A stretch of 64,000 nucleotides of DNA from Avibacterium paragallinarum (GCF_900450705.1 NZ_UGHK01000003.1:1-64000); one strand, 5' to 3'; shown: positions 38,033 through 48,119, counted from the first letter of the stretch. Translations and numbers: made by a program. The notes: a model not told the origin generated them from the letters alone.

Positions 38033-40213
38033 ATGAATTTATTAGAAAAAATGAAGCTTGTTAAATCGCTCAATCAAGCTGTAAATGATCGAAATGCCGA
38101 AATGAACCCATTAAAGAAAATGGAATTGATTAAACAAGTCATAGTATTGCGGAAGCAGCTGGGATTAGTGAAAGAAAGAGAAGAAAGTTTACTTGTTCAA
38201 AATGAAAAAGAGATTGACGTTAGCCAATCAAATCACGCTCTTTCAAAAAGCTTAAATACACAGTCTTCATTTGAGGCGGCAAGAAGTTATTTTCGAGAAA
38301 AATTACAAGGAAAATTTGTTAATACTCAAATTGGTAAAGTATGGCTAATTGGTGGGTCTTGGCGTGAAATGAAAAAAGGAATGAAAAAAGATGAGATCAA
38401 AGCACATCTCATTCCTTTTGTTCCACAAATACTAAAGGGACATTATGACGGACAAGTGCCATCTAAAAAAATGCGAAATGACGAATTTTCAGAATTTCAT
38501 TCGTTTAGCGATAGCGTTAAACTAGAAAGCCTAGGTTTTATTGTAAATGCTAGAATTATCGTTATCAAAAACCCAGCTACGCAGCAATATGAATTTTATG
38601 CCTACTCACTTCATTATGACGGCAAAAATAAAGAGAGCTACCAACTACTTGATAGCTCTCAATCAACTGATGCAGCTACCCAGGTAAGAAGCCCGGACTA
38701 CGTCAGTCTTGCAAAAGGAATATCTCGCAATTCTGAGACTTTCCCTTGTTTGGATAATGTACATCTAGATGAAAATGTTGTCAATAATGATGGCTGGAAT
38801 ATTGAAATTATTTCTATCACCGATCTTGATGGCAATCCAATCTCTCTAGAAGATGAACCACAAACTGTGGTTAATCCTACAGATTTATTTAATTACAATC
38901 CTCAAGGCATAACTCAAACACAACGCCAAGCCGCTAACAATGCAGCCATTGAAATTGTGCAGAAAGTTCAGCGTGGAGAGTTGAATATTGAGGATATTAC
39001 GCCTGAACAAAAAATCATACTTTCCACTTATTCAGGTTCTGGCGGAGGCTTAACGACAGCAGAGGGGACACGAGGTTCAAGTTATGAATATTACACGCCA
39101 AAACCAATTGCACAGGGAATGTGGGATTTATTAACAGAGATGGGATTTAACGGCGGGAAAGTACTTGATCCTTGTGCAGGAACGGGGATTTTTAGTGCGA
39201 CCGCCCCCCAAAATGTTTTAATGGAAAGTATTGAGCTTGATCAGACGAGTGGCACAATCAATCAGATTTTATTTAATGATGATAGCCATAAAGTTACGAT
39301 CAGTCCCTTTGAGGCGGTTGCTGCTGCGACAGAAGATGAAATTGTTGATGCAGTGATTACCAATGTTCCTTTTGGGGATAATCGCGGGGGTAATCAATTT
39401 AAAGATAGCCGTTATCAAAAAGAAAACCTAGAAAGTTACTTTATTTTGCGTTCGCTAGATAAATTACGTCCGAATGGGCTAGCTGTGTTTATGAGTGGTA
39501 CAGGCATTATGACGGGAACACGCTATCGCAAAATCCGCCATCAAATTTCTCTAAAAGCGGAATTTATGGGGGCGTATCGGTTGCCAAATAAACTGTTTGA
39601 AACTGCTGGGGCTGATGTGGTTACTGATGTATTAGTCTTTAAGAAACATAGCCGACTTAACAAACTGATTATTGATGAATTGGCAAATTTATCACCAGAA
39701 ACATTAAAAGAAGCGAATGTTTTATGGGAAACTTTTATTAGTGGTCGTTATTTTAAAGTGAACCCACAATATATTCTGGGTACAGAAAGCAAAGTGCGGT
39801 CAAAATATGGTGAGGATGTGTTAGCGGTAATGTCTGATGAGAGTATTGCCAATATTGCTAAATTACTACGTCGTTTTGAAGGTTCGCGGATTGATTGGGC
39901 ATTACTCAATACTGCCGCTGAACCTGTCATCACCTATCAAGAGGGCGAAACCTTATATTTTGATGGAGTACTTAAAGAATATAAAAAGGGAGCTTGGGTA
40001 AATGCCAAATTGGCGGACACTAAGCCAACGTTAATTGATGATATTTACACCGAATTAGAACAATACCATTCGCCACTTGTTGTGATTGAACGTGATCTTG
40101 ATTTAAATCGGTTGTTGGAACTTATCGCCCAAGTGAGAGTAATGGGATTGGATAGCCAGAAAATCCCGCAATGGGTAAGGGGATTAATGGTAAGTGCAAG
40201 AAATCATAGTTAA
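38033..40213 (+). CDS. LPD3-like domain + N6 DNA methyltransferase (DarB-like part)
   Basis: 726 residues. Order: a helical head (1-75), an LPD3-like domain (about 80-235, EKLQGKFVNTQIGKVWLIGGS...), an acidic repeat (IEIISITDLDGNPISL), then the methyltransferase (about 345-560). AdoMet motif I is DPCAGTGIF at 379-387. The catalytic motif IV is NVPFGDN at 444-450, a variant of NPP(Y/F) that I recall as usual in phage and plasmid methyltransferase-helicase proteins. In P1 DarB the methyltransferase and helicase are one protein. Here the helicase is a separate gene at 52113. Confidence 0.75.
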   Translation: MNLLEKMKLVKSLNQAVNDRNAEMNPLKKMELIKQVIVLRKQLGLVKEREESLLVQNEKEIDVSQSNHALSKSLNTQSSFEAARSYFREKLQGKFVNTQIGKVWLIGGSWREMKKGMKKDEIKAHLIPFVPQILKGHYDGQVPSKKMRNDEFSEFHSFSDSVKLESLGFIVNARIIVIKNPATQQYEFYAYSLHYDGKNKESYQLLDSSQSTDAATQVRSPDYVSLAKGISRNSETFPCLDNVHLDENVVNNDGWNIEIISITDLDGNPISLEDEPQTVVNPTDLFNYNPQGITQTQRQAANNAAIEIVQKVQRGELNIEDITPEQKIILSTYSGSGGGLTTAEGTRGSSYEYYTPKPIAQGMWDLLTEMGFNGGKVLDPCAGTGIFSATAPQNVLMESIELDQTSGTINQILFNDDSHKVTISPFEAVAAATEDEIVDAVITNVPFGDNRGGNQFKDSRYQKENLESYFILRSLDKLRPNGLAVFMSGTGIMTGTRYRKIRHQISLKAEFMGAYRLPNKLFETAGADVVTDVLVFKKHSRLNKLIIDELANLSPETLKEANVLWETFISGRYFKVNPQYILGTESKVRSKYGEDVLAVMSDESIANIAKLLRRFEGSRIDWALLNTAAEPVITYQEGETLYFDGVLKEYKKGAWVNAKLADTKPTLIDDIYTELEQYHSPLVVIERDLDLNRLLELIAQVRVMGLDSQKIPQWVRGLMVSARNHS

Positions 40214-40300
40214 TCGTTAGAATAATGGGTATTCAATGATGTTGGCGTGTAGGGTGATCATTTATACCGCTACACGCGAACAGAAGAGCAAATAACTTAA

Positions 40301-40840
40301 CTAAGCACCGCCATCTCCATCACTGTCAGTGATAGAGCCTCTAGAATGAATATCGCCAGTTGCATTAATGTTTCCCTCCGTTGAAATATTGCCTTTGGCA
40401 TTAAATCCGCCTTCTATGGAAACATCGCCAGAAGCACTTAATGCTCCGTTGATCTGTACCGGTGCATTAAAGACAATTTTTCCGCTAGTTACGGTGAATA
40501 AATCTGTTGCAGTTATTTCGTGGGTTTTTGCACTTTCTTTCATTACATTTTCGGCTTTGGTTTCAAAGTTTTTATGCTCAAGAAAGCGTTTATCTTTATT
40601 GAGTCCTGTATTTTTATTGCGAAAGCCCATTACAATAGGGCTATTTTCATCGCCGCCGTTAAACATAATCCAAATGGCATCACCGGGGAGAATTTTATAG
40701 CCCGTATCAGCGGGTCTATCGGCAAGTGGGTAGCAAATTTCCGCTTCGGGAAATTGATCTGCTCCATCGGTATAGCCCGGAATGGCGATTCGCATTTTTA
40801 CACCGTCCCAACTTTTCACTTCAGCAGGTAATAATTTCAT
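40301..40840 (-). CDS. Baseplate spike protein, gpV-like
   Basis: 179 residues, GAGGA site. The N-terminal OB-fold-like part (VKSWDGVKMRIAIPGYTDGADQFPEAEICYPLAD...KILPGDAIWIMFNGGDENSPIVMGF) fits gpV/gp5-type spikes. A short beta-helix (VQINGALSASGDVSIEGGFNAKGNISTEGN) fits the needle. It would pierce the outer membrane. It is the last gene of a leftward unit. A 8-bp hairpin (40245-40277) lies in the 88-bp convergent gap. Confidence 0.75.
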   Translation of the reverse strand: MKLLPAEVKSWDGVKMRIAIPGYTDGADQFPEAEICYPLADRPADTGYKILPGDAIWIMFNGGDENSPIVMGFRNKNTGLNKDKRFLEHKNFETKAENVMKESAKTHEITATDLFTVTSGKIVFNAPVQINGALSASGDVSIEGGFNAKGNISTEGNINATGDIHSRGSITDSDGDGGA

Positions 40841-40848
40841 TTTTCCTC

Positions 40849-41760
40849 TTATTTTGTTTTATTCACCATATTAGATAATTCGCCCAGCCAAAATCGGCTT
40901 AATTGCGATCCTGAACCAGCGTCAAACTGGCTGAATAGATGGGTTGCAGTGATGATTACATACTTTTTATGTTCCACTTCTATGATATCTCCTGCATTGA
41001 TATTAGGAGTCAGCCTAGTTGTCCATACTTTTCGTTGAATTAGGTAAGTGGATAGATTATTTAAGATTTGCTTATCGGCAAACATTGCAAAATCCGCTCC
41101 TCGTCCTAATTTGGTGGTTGATGTAATTACATCACCATTTTCTGTATTTGAATAATAGGCGGGTATTTCGTGTCGTTCGACAAAACCACTAATAAATTCT
41201 TGTGTACAATCTTGTTGCAAAATTTCTTTAGGTGGCTGTTCAAATAGATCTCGTAATCGGGTAAAAGCGATAGTTTGTTTGCCATCCCAAACTATCGTTG
41301 CTGCTTCACGTTGCAAAGCTTGTTGAATTTGAAAACTCGGTGGGGAGCCGATATAACAGGAAAAACGACGCACTTTAATATCCTTTGATACGCCAATAGT
41401 TGCTCCGCAAGCACGATAAATTGTGCTAAAATTCGTGTTTTCTTTTATGATGGCTTTTTGTTTTGCGAAAGCAATTTGATGACAAGAATCTAAGATTGCA
41501 ATGACTTTAGTCAGGGTGTAGTCTGGGTTTCCCTGGGTTCTAATTCCATCGCCTTGCTTTGAGGTAGCAATAATTCGATACTTCAGGTCTTTTTCAGCGA
41601 GTGATATGATTTCCCCTTCTTGAATAAATTCATTTAATTCATTATCAACTCGAATCAAACATTCAAGGGTTGATGGCACGGCAGTTAAATCTGTCCTTTT
41701 GATCACAAGAGGCGTTAAATCACCTCGCAACACTTTGTTATTAGGTAAAATAATTTCCAT
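40849..41760 (-). CDS. Baseplate hub protein candidate
   Basis: 303 residues, mixed alpha/beta, with ECLIRVDNELNEFIQEGEIISLAEKDLKYRI and a later domain with FEQPPKEILQQDCTQEFISGFVERHEIP. The order spike, hub, tube (reading left to right) matches contractile tail hubs of the gp27/gpD type. No motif proves it, so the call rests on length and neighbours. Confidence 0.55.
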   Translation of the reverse strand: MEIILPNNKVLRGDLTPLVIKRTDLTAVPSTLECLIRVDNELNEFIQEGEIISLAEKDLKYRIIATSKQGDGIRTQGNPDYTLTKVIAILDSCHQIAFAKQKAIIKENTNFSTIYRACGATIGVSKDIKVRRFSCYIGSPPSFQIQQALQREAATIVWDGKQTIAFTRLRDLFEQPPKEILQQDCTQEFISGFVERHEIPAYYSNTENGDVITSTTKLGRGADFAMFADKQILNNLSTYLIQRKVWTTRLTPNINAGDIIEVEHKKYVIITATHLFSQFDAGSGSQLSRFWLGELSNMVNKTK

Positions 41761-41762
41761 TA

Positions 41763-42146
41763 TTAGATAGTGATAATATCGAATTGAAATGCTAAATGCT
41801 GAATTTCTTGTTCTTTTTGTACAATATCGCTATTGATTTCCGATACTGTTCGTCCATAGACTTCAACGCCTAGAGTACGGCTCGCTTCAAGAATGAGTGC
41901 ATTTTCTCGTTCCACATAAAGCTCAAATAACGGTGAAATGACAGTAAGTTCACTTTTGGTTAAAGGGGTATCAGGAGTAATTTGCTTTGATCCTTCTTCA
42001 GAAAATGCCAATCCGCCAAAACCCTCATAATAGCGAGTAGCTTTAAGGGCTTGGGATAAAATGACATCATCAGTGATAACAAGCCCTGTCGGACGCAAAT
42101 GCCCTGAATAATTTTCAGCAAGTTCGCTTACCGTCATTTCTATCAT
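41763..42146 (-). CDS. Small tail protein, unknown
   Basis: 127 residues. A helix-rich protein (VSELAENYSGHLRPTGLVITDDVILSQALKATRYYEGFG, then VYGRTVSEINSDIVQKEQEIQ). It lies between tube and hub candidates and could complete or adapt the tube. No family recognised. Confidence 0.5.
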   Translation of the reverse strand: MIEMTVSELAENYSGHLRPTGLVITDDVILSQALKATRYYEGFGGLAFSEEGSKQITPDTPLTKSELTVISPLFELYVERENALILEASRTLGVEVYGRTVSEINSDIVQKEQEIQHLAFQFDIITI

Positions 42147-42149
42147 TGA

Positions 42150-42662
42150 TTAGTAGCCTCCCATTAAGGTTTGAACGTTCCCTTGTTCAATCTCACCGAA
42201 GTAATTGCCTGAAATATCACCCTCGATAAGCAGGATTTCGGTATTTGACTGCATATCACGCTGTGTTGGTGCAGCTTGTTCAAAGAAGCATTTTTCTAAG
42301 CGTTTTCGATTGACATATTTGTCAGGATCGCCGTGATATAGCCACGCATTGAAGTAACCGCCTTTCAGTTTGATCTCGTCAAGCATTGCTTGAACAGCAC
42401 GATCTTCGGTTTCTAAAAATGATGCTGAACCATTAAATGCCGTTTTTGCTTGTTGAGGCTTATAGTAAATGTTGCCAAGTGGGGAAGGGACTTCAATATT
42501 CCCGCTAATGCCACTAGAGGGATCTGGAAACGACTTAACTTTAATGAAGAAATTCTCGTAACCATCAATGACTAAAGTGGCATCAGAGTTCGTCGCGTCT
42601 GCCCCCATTGTTTGACGTAATGAAAAATGATTTTTCAAATGTCCAGCTGTTGTTAATGCCAT
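42150..42662 (-). CDS. Tail tube protein candidate
   Basis: 170 residues, GGAG site, first gene of the leftward unit from late promoter F. Beta-rich N-terminus (ALTTAGHLKNHFSLRQT, DATLVIDGYENFFIKVKSFPDPS) and the segment SASFLETEDRAVQAMLDEIKLKGGYFNAWLYHG. Length (about 170) and position upstream of the hub fit a contractile-tail tube protein. Confidence 0.6.
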   Translation of the reverse strand: MALTTAGHLKNHFSLRQTMGADATNSDATLVIDGYENFFIKVKSFPDPSSGISGNIEVPSPLGNIYYKPQQAKTAFNGSASFLETEDRAVQAMLDEIKLKGGYFNAWLYHGDPDKYVNRKRLEKCFFEQAAPTQRDMQSNTEILLIEGDISGNYFGEIEQGNVQTLMGGY

Positions 42663-42695
42663 AAAAAGCTCCTGTATTGTGTAAATAGAGCTTTC

Positions 42696-42746
42696 ATTTT
42701 AGAAATGAGCTGAATTCGGATTTTTGGATTTTTCCTAATAGGAAAA
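42696..42746 (-). promoter_or_regulatory. Late promoter F, leftward arm
   Basis: Shares palindrome TTTTCCTAATAGGAAAA (42730-42746). 28 bp away is TAAAAT (42696-42701). Predicted start about 42689, 27 bases before ATG 42662. Confidence 0.8.
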
Positions 42747-42780
42747 TTACCGAGGCGAGAAGATAGCAGGGCTAGATAAT
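42730..42780 (+). promoter_or_regulatory. Late promoter F, rightward arm
   Basis: Same palindrome, 28 bp, GATAAT (42775-42780). Predicted start about 42787, 25 bases before ATG 42812. The region where a -35 box would be reads GAGGCG. Confidence 0.8.
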
Positions 42781-42811
42781 GTGGCATCTCAATTTGCCAA
42801 GGAGTAGCACA

Positions 42812-45800
42812 ATGTCAGAAAAAGATGGGTTATTTGAAAACCCGAATCAAAATGAAGCACAAACCATAGAAGAACAAAAACGTGATACCTTAGTTGAGAT
42901 TAAGGAAGATACCGCATCTATTCGCGATATTTTGGAGAATTTTGGTGGTCGTCAAATTGCACTGTTAGCACAAGCCGAGAAACAAGCAAAATCGCGTCAT
43001 TTGTCAGAAAAACGCACAAACGAGGCATTAATTCAAGCACTGAAAACCCCCAAGGTCGTTGATAAAGTGCGGTCAAAAAATCAGGAGAATTTGCATAAAG
43101 TAAAACAGAAAGAAGAACGAAATGATAAATCAAGATTTGACACTGGACATTTTAAAGAACGTAAAACACATCCAGGAAAAGAAAAATTAAATCCAGTTGT
43201 AAAAGCACGTCAGACAAAAAGCTCGAAACAGCAAACGCAACCTATTCTTGAACAGAATAAACCATCAAAGAAAAAGGAAAGGACTGAGAATGCTGAAGTG
43301 CTTCCTAACCAATGGCAACGAGATAAAAACGGGCGTGTTCGAGATAAAGACGGACGTTTTGTCAAAGAGGCAGAACTTGATGAACAAGGCATAAAAAATC
43401 CGACTAAATCAGATTCGGAGGAGGAAACACAGGAACTTGCACGCGAAAACGCAATGGTTGAAGTGCTAAGTGGAATTAAAGATGCCATAGATACCCCTGA
43501 TAATCTCGATCCGCTTATTGATGGCGTCAAAGAAATTACAGGGCCGCTAGGTTCGGTATTTGATACCACGAAAACTGTTGTTGGTGCTACTGGGCGAGGA
43601 TTTGGCAAGTTATTTGGAGGCCAAGATAAAGAGCAGCGTCAGCATAATCGTTTCTTTCGATTTTTTAAAAAATTCACTAAGCAACAGGAAAAAGCTGATA
43701 ACCAACAAAATAGTTGGCTAAAGCGGATCTGGAAGAAGCCTAATGGAAATGGCGTTTTTGGGCGATTATTTGGGTTATTGAGAATGTTTGCCCGCTTCCC
43801 TTTCCTTTTGGCTCGATTACCTTTTATGTTTGCCACTGCAATTGGAAGAGGTCTTTTAAAAATGCTTGGCGGTGCGGGTAAATTGGGTGCTGGGCTTTTG
43901 GGAGGTATTGGCAAACTTGGTAAAGGTATATTTGGTGGGCTTGGACGATTAGGGAAGGGGGCATTAAAGAAAATTCCTATATTAGGTTCACTTTTAGCAA
44001 TTGGCGATGGCATTGGCGGATTATTTGATGATAGCCGAGATGAAGAGGGAAAATCAAACCGTGGTAAACGTGTCGGCGGGGCTGTTGGCACCTTAATTGG
44101 AGGGGGGATTGGATCGCTTTTAGGGCCTGTTGGCACGATTGCAGGGGCAATGATCGGCGACTGGATAGGTGAAAAAATTGGTGCGTGGGCGGCAGATTTT
44201 GATTGGAGTATTATTGGTAAAAAAATTACAGGTGCTTGGGATGCTTCAATTGCGTGGATAAAAGATACTTGGGACAATCTTAGTTGGGATAGTTTTTCCG
44301 CTAAAGTCAGTGCAGCGTGGGATAGCACAAGCAGTTGGATCAAAACGCAATGGGATAGTCTTGATTGGGGAAGTTTTGGGGAAAAGCTAAACCAAATTTG
44401 GGAGGGCGTGAGTAGTTGGATTACATCTGTTTGGAATGAATTAGATTTCTCAGGCGTATGGAAAACAACTAAAAATATTGGTGCAAAAATAAAGGATGGT
44501 GCAGTAGGACTTGGTATTCAAGCTGTACAGGGTGCAAAAAATATTGGTTCATCAGTAAAAAACTGGGCGGTCGATAAAGCCGATTCTGCGATCAGTACGA
44601 TCAGTGAGTGGTTGGGGCTAAATCATTCAACTCCTACAGAAAACTCGCCTCAAGAGGTAGAGCAACAGCTTCAACAAGTTAATCATTCTCAAGAAGAAAA
44701 TGTAAATGCAATCAGTAATACGAATGAACGAGTATCATTGAGTAATGAATATCTAAGTTTAATTTTTACAACATTAAATGACATTTTTGCTTTTCTAAAA
44801 GAGAAATTAGGAGGTGCGACTTATATAAATGAGCAAGTAGGCTACCCGACTTCTTCTATAACTGAAAACGGTATGCCTGTGAGCAATTCATCTAGTGTGG
44901 TTTCATTTGATAATAAAGGGGATGCCGCTAAAGCGAGAGATGCCTATATTGAAATTGCTCGAAAGAATGGTGCATCAGAACAAGATATTCGTTTTGCACT
45001 TGCTAATATGGCGAGAGAAACAGGCGATTTCGCACACGGGGCATCTGAAAATATGAATTATAGCTCGGCTGAACGCATTATGGCTGTACACGGTGCAAAA
45101 ATAAAAAAATGGGGTGGGGATGTAAACACGTTAGTTCGTAATCCTGAGGCACTCGCTAACGTTGTATATGCTGATGCGAATGGCTCTAAGCTAGGTAATA
45201 CTCAGGAGGGCGATGGTTGGCGTTTCAGAGGTCGCGGGCTTGTTCAATTGACTGGAAGGGCTAATTATATGCGATATGGACAAATGATCGGGGAAGATTT
45301 AGTGAATAACCCTGACTTAGTTAATGATCCAGTTATCGCCGCCAAAGTCGCCGACGCTTATTTAAAAGATCGATCTTATGGAAAAGATTTTACGCGTTTT
45401 AGTGCAGGTATTATTGGTAATGTAACGACAAATGCTCACGGAAGGGATGCCTTGCTAAAAGGGCAAAGCAAATTAAATTCTGTTGATAAATTTATGAATA
45501 ACCCTGTCGAGATGACTGGATTAAGTAAACAATATGTAGAGAAAAATACAGACTTACTTTCTCAGATGAAACCGGTTTCATCGATAGATGGTATGGTTAT
45601 ACCTAAGATTAAACAGCCACAAGATACCTCAAAAGAGTCGCTAAAAATCGTTGAGCAAGAGACGGCAAAAAAAGCAACAATAGAGCAACAAAAAGTCGAA
45701 CAATCTACTGCTCAAGCATCGAATTCATTAGATCCAGCTGCTCAATATTTGACTCAAGATGTTTCTGATCGTCGTATTGCTCATATCGTAACGGGTGGAA

Positions 45801-45823
45801 TAGCACAGAAAGGGAGAATTTAA
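42812..45823 (+). CDS. Tape measure protein with GH19-type lysozyme domain
   Basis: 1003 residues from ATG 42812 with AAGGAG; the ATG at 42779 lies inside the -10 box. N-terminal acidic/basic coiled region, then a glycine-rich hydrophobic stretch (about 340-470: LARLPFMFATAIGRGLL, KGIFGGLGRLGKG, GTLIGGGIGSLLGPVG) typical of tape measures. Trp repeats follow, and a GH19-like muramidase domain lies at about 700-870 (ANMARETGDFAHGASENMNYSSAER...GWRFRGRGLVQLTGRANY, Glu of ARETG catalytic). It resembles P1 Sit, an injected transglycosylase. It sets tail length and opens peptidoglycan on entry. Confidence 0.8.
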   Translation: MSEKDGLFENPNQNEAQTIEEQKRDTLVEIKEDTASIRDILENFGGRQIALLAQAEKQAKSRHLSEKRTNEALIQALKTPKVVDKVRSKNQENLHKVKQKEERNDKSRFDTGHFKERKTHPGKEKLNPVVKARQTKSSKQQTQPILEQNKPSKKKERTENAEVLPNQWQRDKNGRVRDKDGRFVKEAELDEQGIKNPTKSDSEEETQELARENAMVEVLSGIKDAIDTPDNLDPLIDGVKEITGPLGSVFDTTKTVVGATGRGFGKLFGGQDKEQRQHNRFFRFFKKFTKQQEKADNQQNSWLKRIWKKPNGNGVFGRLFGLLRMFARFPFLLARLPFMFATAIGRGLLKMLGGAGKLGAGLLGGIGKLGKGIFGGLGRLGKGALKKIPILGSLLAIGDGIGGLFDDSRDEEGKSNRGKRVGGAVGTLIGGGIGSLLGPVGTIAGAMIGDWIGEKIGAWAADFDWSIIGKKITGAWDASIAWIKDTWDNLSWDSFSAKVSAAWDSTSSWIKTQWDSLDWGSFGEKLNQIWEGVSSWITSVWNELDFSGVWKTTKNIGAKIKDGAVGLGIQAVQGAKNIGSSVKNWAVDKADSAISTISEWLGLNHSTPTENSPQEVEQQLQQVNHSQEENVNAISNTNERVSLSNEYLSLIFTTLNDIFAFLKEKLGGATYINEQVGYPTSSITENGMPVSNSSSVVSFDNKGDAAKARDAYIEIARKNGASEQDIRFALANMARETGDFAHGASENMNYSSAERIMAVHGAKIKKWGGDVNTLVRNPEALANVVYADANGSKLGNTQEGDGWRFRGRGLVQLTGRANYMRYGQMIGEDLVNNPDLVNDPVIAAKVADAYLKDRSYGKDFTRFSAGIIGNVTTNAHGRDALLKGQSKLNSVDKFMNNPVEMTGLSKQYVEKNTDLLSQMKPVSSIDGMVIPKIKQPQDTSKESLKIVEQETAKKATIEQQKVEQSTAQASNSLDPAAQYLTQDVSDRRIAHIVTGGIAQKGRI

Positions 45824-46884
45824 TGATGGCAAGACAAGCATCTATCGCGTCCATTGAATTAAATCACCAAAAAGTTCGGGCTAAACAAGAGATTAGTCGA
45901 AGAAATCACGTAGAGCATTCTCGATTATTACCTGAACATAGAATTGCTGAAATGTATGGTGATTTATCTCAGGGGAGTTTTTCTGAGATTTTAAATACCA
46001 CATTAGGTGGGGTGTCAAGACCGATCACTGCAGAGGACCTCATTGAATTTGATAGAAAACGACATCGTTTAGATAGCAAATATAAAGAGGGGGTAACAGC
46101 TGAGTTTGTGATTAATAAGTCTCGTGCGATTGATAGAACCAGAGCAAGTAAGGAAATTCCTTGGGCACAGCCTGTTGCTGCAAGCTATCTCCCATCAAGA
46201 GGATCTTTAGTGATTACTTTTATCACAGCAGCAAGTGGTAAATATAATGAGACTAAACATTATGTCAATGTTGAATTTACTGCATTTGGTTCAATTACCA
46301 AACATCTGATTAACCTCGAACCTAAAAAGCAAGCCGAAATTGATGCCAAACAACTTAAAACCTCATTATTAAAATTTGATTGTGATTGTGGACGGCATAC
46401 ATTCTGGTATCGCTATATTGCAACCATTGGCGGGTTTGCTTATGTGGGGACAAATCCATTAGCACGAAAAGAAACAGCCTATCCTAAAATCCGCAATCCT
46501 AATTTACACGGTATTGCTTGTAAACACGTTTTGCGGGTAATGCAAACAATTCAGAAAAATGCAGGATTTCATAAGTTTTTGGTGAAAGCGATTTTGAAAC
46601 AATATCAAGTGAAAGATAAGACGAAAATAGTCAAAACGCAAACCACAAGGCGACAGATGGAACGGCATATTGCAAAAATGCAAGTTGAAAATGGGGATAT
46701 TTTAAGTGAACAAGAACAAAAAATAGCAGCGACCTTATTTTCTCGTTATCGCCAAACATTAAGTAATCCAACACCAACGCGATTTAGGAAAGATAGAAAA
46801 AATGCACAACAAAAGCTTAATGTATTATCTGCCTTGCATCAAGTTGAAGCACAAATTAGACAAAATAAAACAGGGGAGGAGTAA
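45823..46884 (+). CDS. Tail-associated protein with SWIM-like zinc motif
   Basis: 353 residues, starting in a TAATG overlap. The central part has CDCGRH and, about 50 residues later, GIACKHVLRVM, giving the C-x-C...C-x-H pattern of SWIM zinc fingers. The N-terminal region is helical and the C-terminal third basic (KTQTTRRQMERHIAKMQ). SWIM motifs bind DNA or proteins. Why a tail operon encodes one is unclear; it may be injected or act in assembly. Confidence 0.6.
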   Translation: MMARQASIASIELNHQKVRAKQEISRRNHVEHSRLLPEHRIAEMYGDLSQGSFSEILNTTLGGVSRPITAEDLIEFDRKRHRLDSKYKEGVTAEFVINKSRAIDRTRASKEIPWAQPVAASYLPSRGSLVITFITAASGKYNETKHYVNVEFTAFGSITKHLINLEPKKQAEIDAKQLKTSLLKFDCDCGRHTFWYRYIATIGGFAYVGTNPLARKETAYPKIRNPNLHGIACKHVLRVMQTIQKNAGFHKFLVKAILKQYQVKDKTKIVKTQTTRRQMERHIAKMQVENGDILSEQEQKIAATLFSRYRQTLSNPTPTRFRKDRKNAQQKLNVLSALHQVEAQIRQNKTGEE

Positions 46885-47874
46885 ATGGGAATTTTTGATG
46901 AAGTTGGTTCTAAAGGAAGCGGAGCAATGGACTTATTTGGCGATAGCCCATTAGGGAAGATAGGAAATACGTTTGTTAATCAGGGCGTAAAAATAGCAGC
47001 GTCTAAAATGTCTTCTGATAAGCTCCCTTTTCTTAATGGGGCGGTTCAACTTATCAATGGAGGATTTAATGCTGAGAATGTCGCAAATGTTGTGGGATCA
47101 ATTATTAACTCAAATGTACTCAATAAGTTTATACCAGGATTAATAGGTAGCGATTCCAGTAAGTTTTGGCTTGCAAGTAGTCCTTTGACAGCGAAGTTAT
47201 CTCAGGAAGAAGTCAAAAGATTAATAATGTTATCCTATGCGACAGAGCAAGCAAGAAAGAATTTATGGCTCCTAAATATCTCCCCTTATTCAGGATCTGC
47301 ATTTGGAAGTCTAAGCGGAATGATTAGTCAGGCAGTCGGTTCTGAACTCTCGTCTAGTATCGGTGGTGCGTGGGGCAAAGCTGCGGGATCAATTACAACA
47401 ACTGCCATCAATCACGCTATTAATTCAATCCCTGTTTTGAATGCATTAGGAGAACAAGGCGGAGGGATTACCTCTAATTTTAATATGTTAGCGACAGAAA
47501 TTAATTACACGCCATTCTCCATTGAGGCTGATCAGTACAATGTCGGTTCGGCAATCATTGATGGCGTAAAAAGCTCACAACAGGCGGAAATATCGATCAC
47601 CACAATGGACGATGAACAAGGCACAATCAAACGCTTTTTCAAACAACAAGCCTCAGCAATGATCCATAAAGATGGCACGGTAGGCGTATTATTAGACGGT
47701 TTAGTGCAAATCCGCATTCTGCACGCTTTTGTGAATGATGCGACAAATAACGGTGGCTTTGAAGAAACCATTATCGCCCGCCCTGTTGGCATTGAATATG
47801 ATTTCAGTCGCCGAGAAGACGCAATGCAAGAATTTACGATGCGATTTGTTCAAACGGACACGTTTATTCAGTAA
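46885..47874 (+). CDS. Baseplate/tail protein, paralogue of 24461 gene
   Basis: 329 residues, GGAGGAG site, MGIFDEVGSKG opening like the 24461 protein. N-terminal glycine/serine-rich hydrophobic part and a C-terminal beta region (PFSIEADQYNVGSAIIDGVKSSQQAEISITTMDDEQGTIKRFF, RPVGIEYDFSRREDAMQEFTMRF). Its position after the tape measure suits a baseplate/tube initiation role. DNA from about 47530 on is more codon-regular than upstream, possibly an exchange point. Confidence 0.6.
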   Translation: MGIFDEVGSKGSGAMDLFGDSPLGKIGNTFVNQGVKIAASKMSSDKLPFLNGAVQLINGGFNAENVANVVGSIINSNVLNKFIPGLIGSDSSKFWLASSPLTAKLSQEEVKRLIMLSYATEQARKNLWLLNISPYSGSAFGSLSGMISQAVGSELSSSIGGAWGKAAGSITTTAINHAINSIPVLNALGEQGGGITSNFNMLATEINYTPFSIEADQYNVGSAIIDGVKSSQQAEISITTMDDEQGTIKRFFKQQASAMIHKDGTVGVLLDGLVQIRILHAFVNDATNNGGFEETIIARPVGIEYDFSRREDAMQEFTMRFVQTDTFIQ

Positions 47875-47890
47875 GTGGTAAAGATAAAGA

Positions 47891-47919
47891 ACCGCACAAC
47901 AAAGTGCGGTCGTTTTTTT
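47891..47919 (+). terminator. Uptake-signal terminator
   Basis: ACCGCAC-aacaaa-GTGCGGT then CGTTTTTTT. Ends the tail unit; converges with the microprotein gene at 47921. Confidence 0.9.
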
Positions 47920-47920
47920 C

Positions 47921-48037
47921 TTACTTTTTCACTAACAAATCTGTGGTTATTCCGCAATAATGCCCATCGCAGTCAGCCTTTAAATCCAATTCATACGCAT
48001 ACCACAACAAGCCGATAATCATTAAAATTCTGAACAT
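47921..48037 (-). CDS. 38-residue microprotein, second copy
   Basis: Same peptide as 18010-18126 with Tyr for Cys at residue 13 and Lys for Arg at residue 20. AAGGTG site. It again follows a kilA-N gene, here by 82 bases. Two conserved copies in the same cassette argue for function. Confidence 0.7.
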   Translation of the reverse strand: MFRILMIIGLLWYAYELDLKADCDGHYCGITTDLLVKK

Positions 48038-48119
48038 AATTTCACCTTTTTACTGAATTTGAGGTAAGCAAAACCGCCGCACGGTTCACGAGGAAGTGCG
48101 GTCGGTTTTGGTTAGGTTT

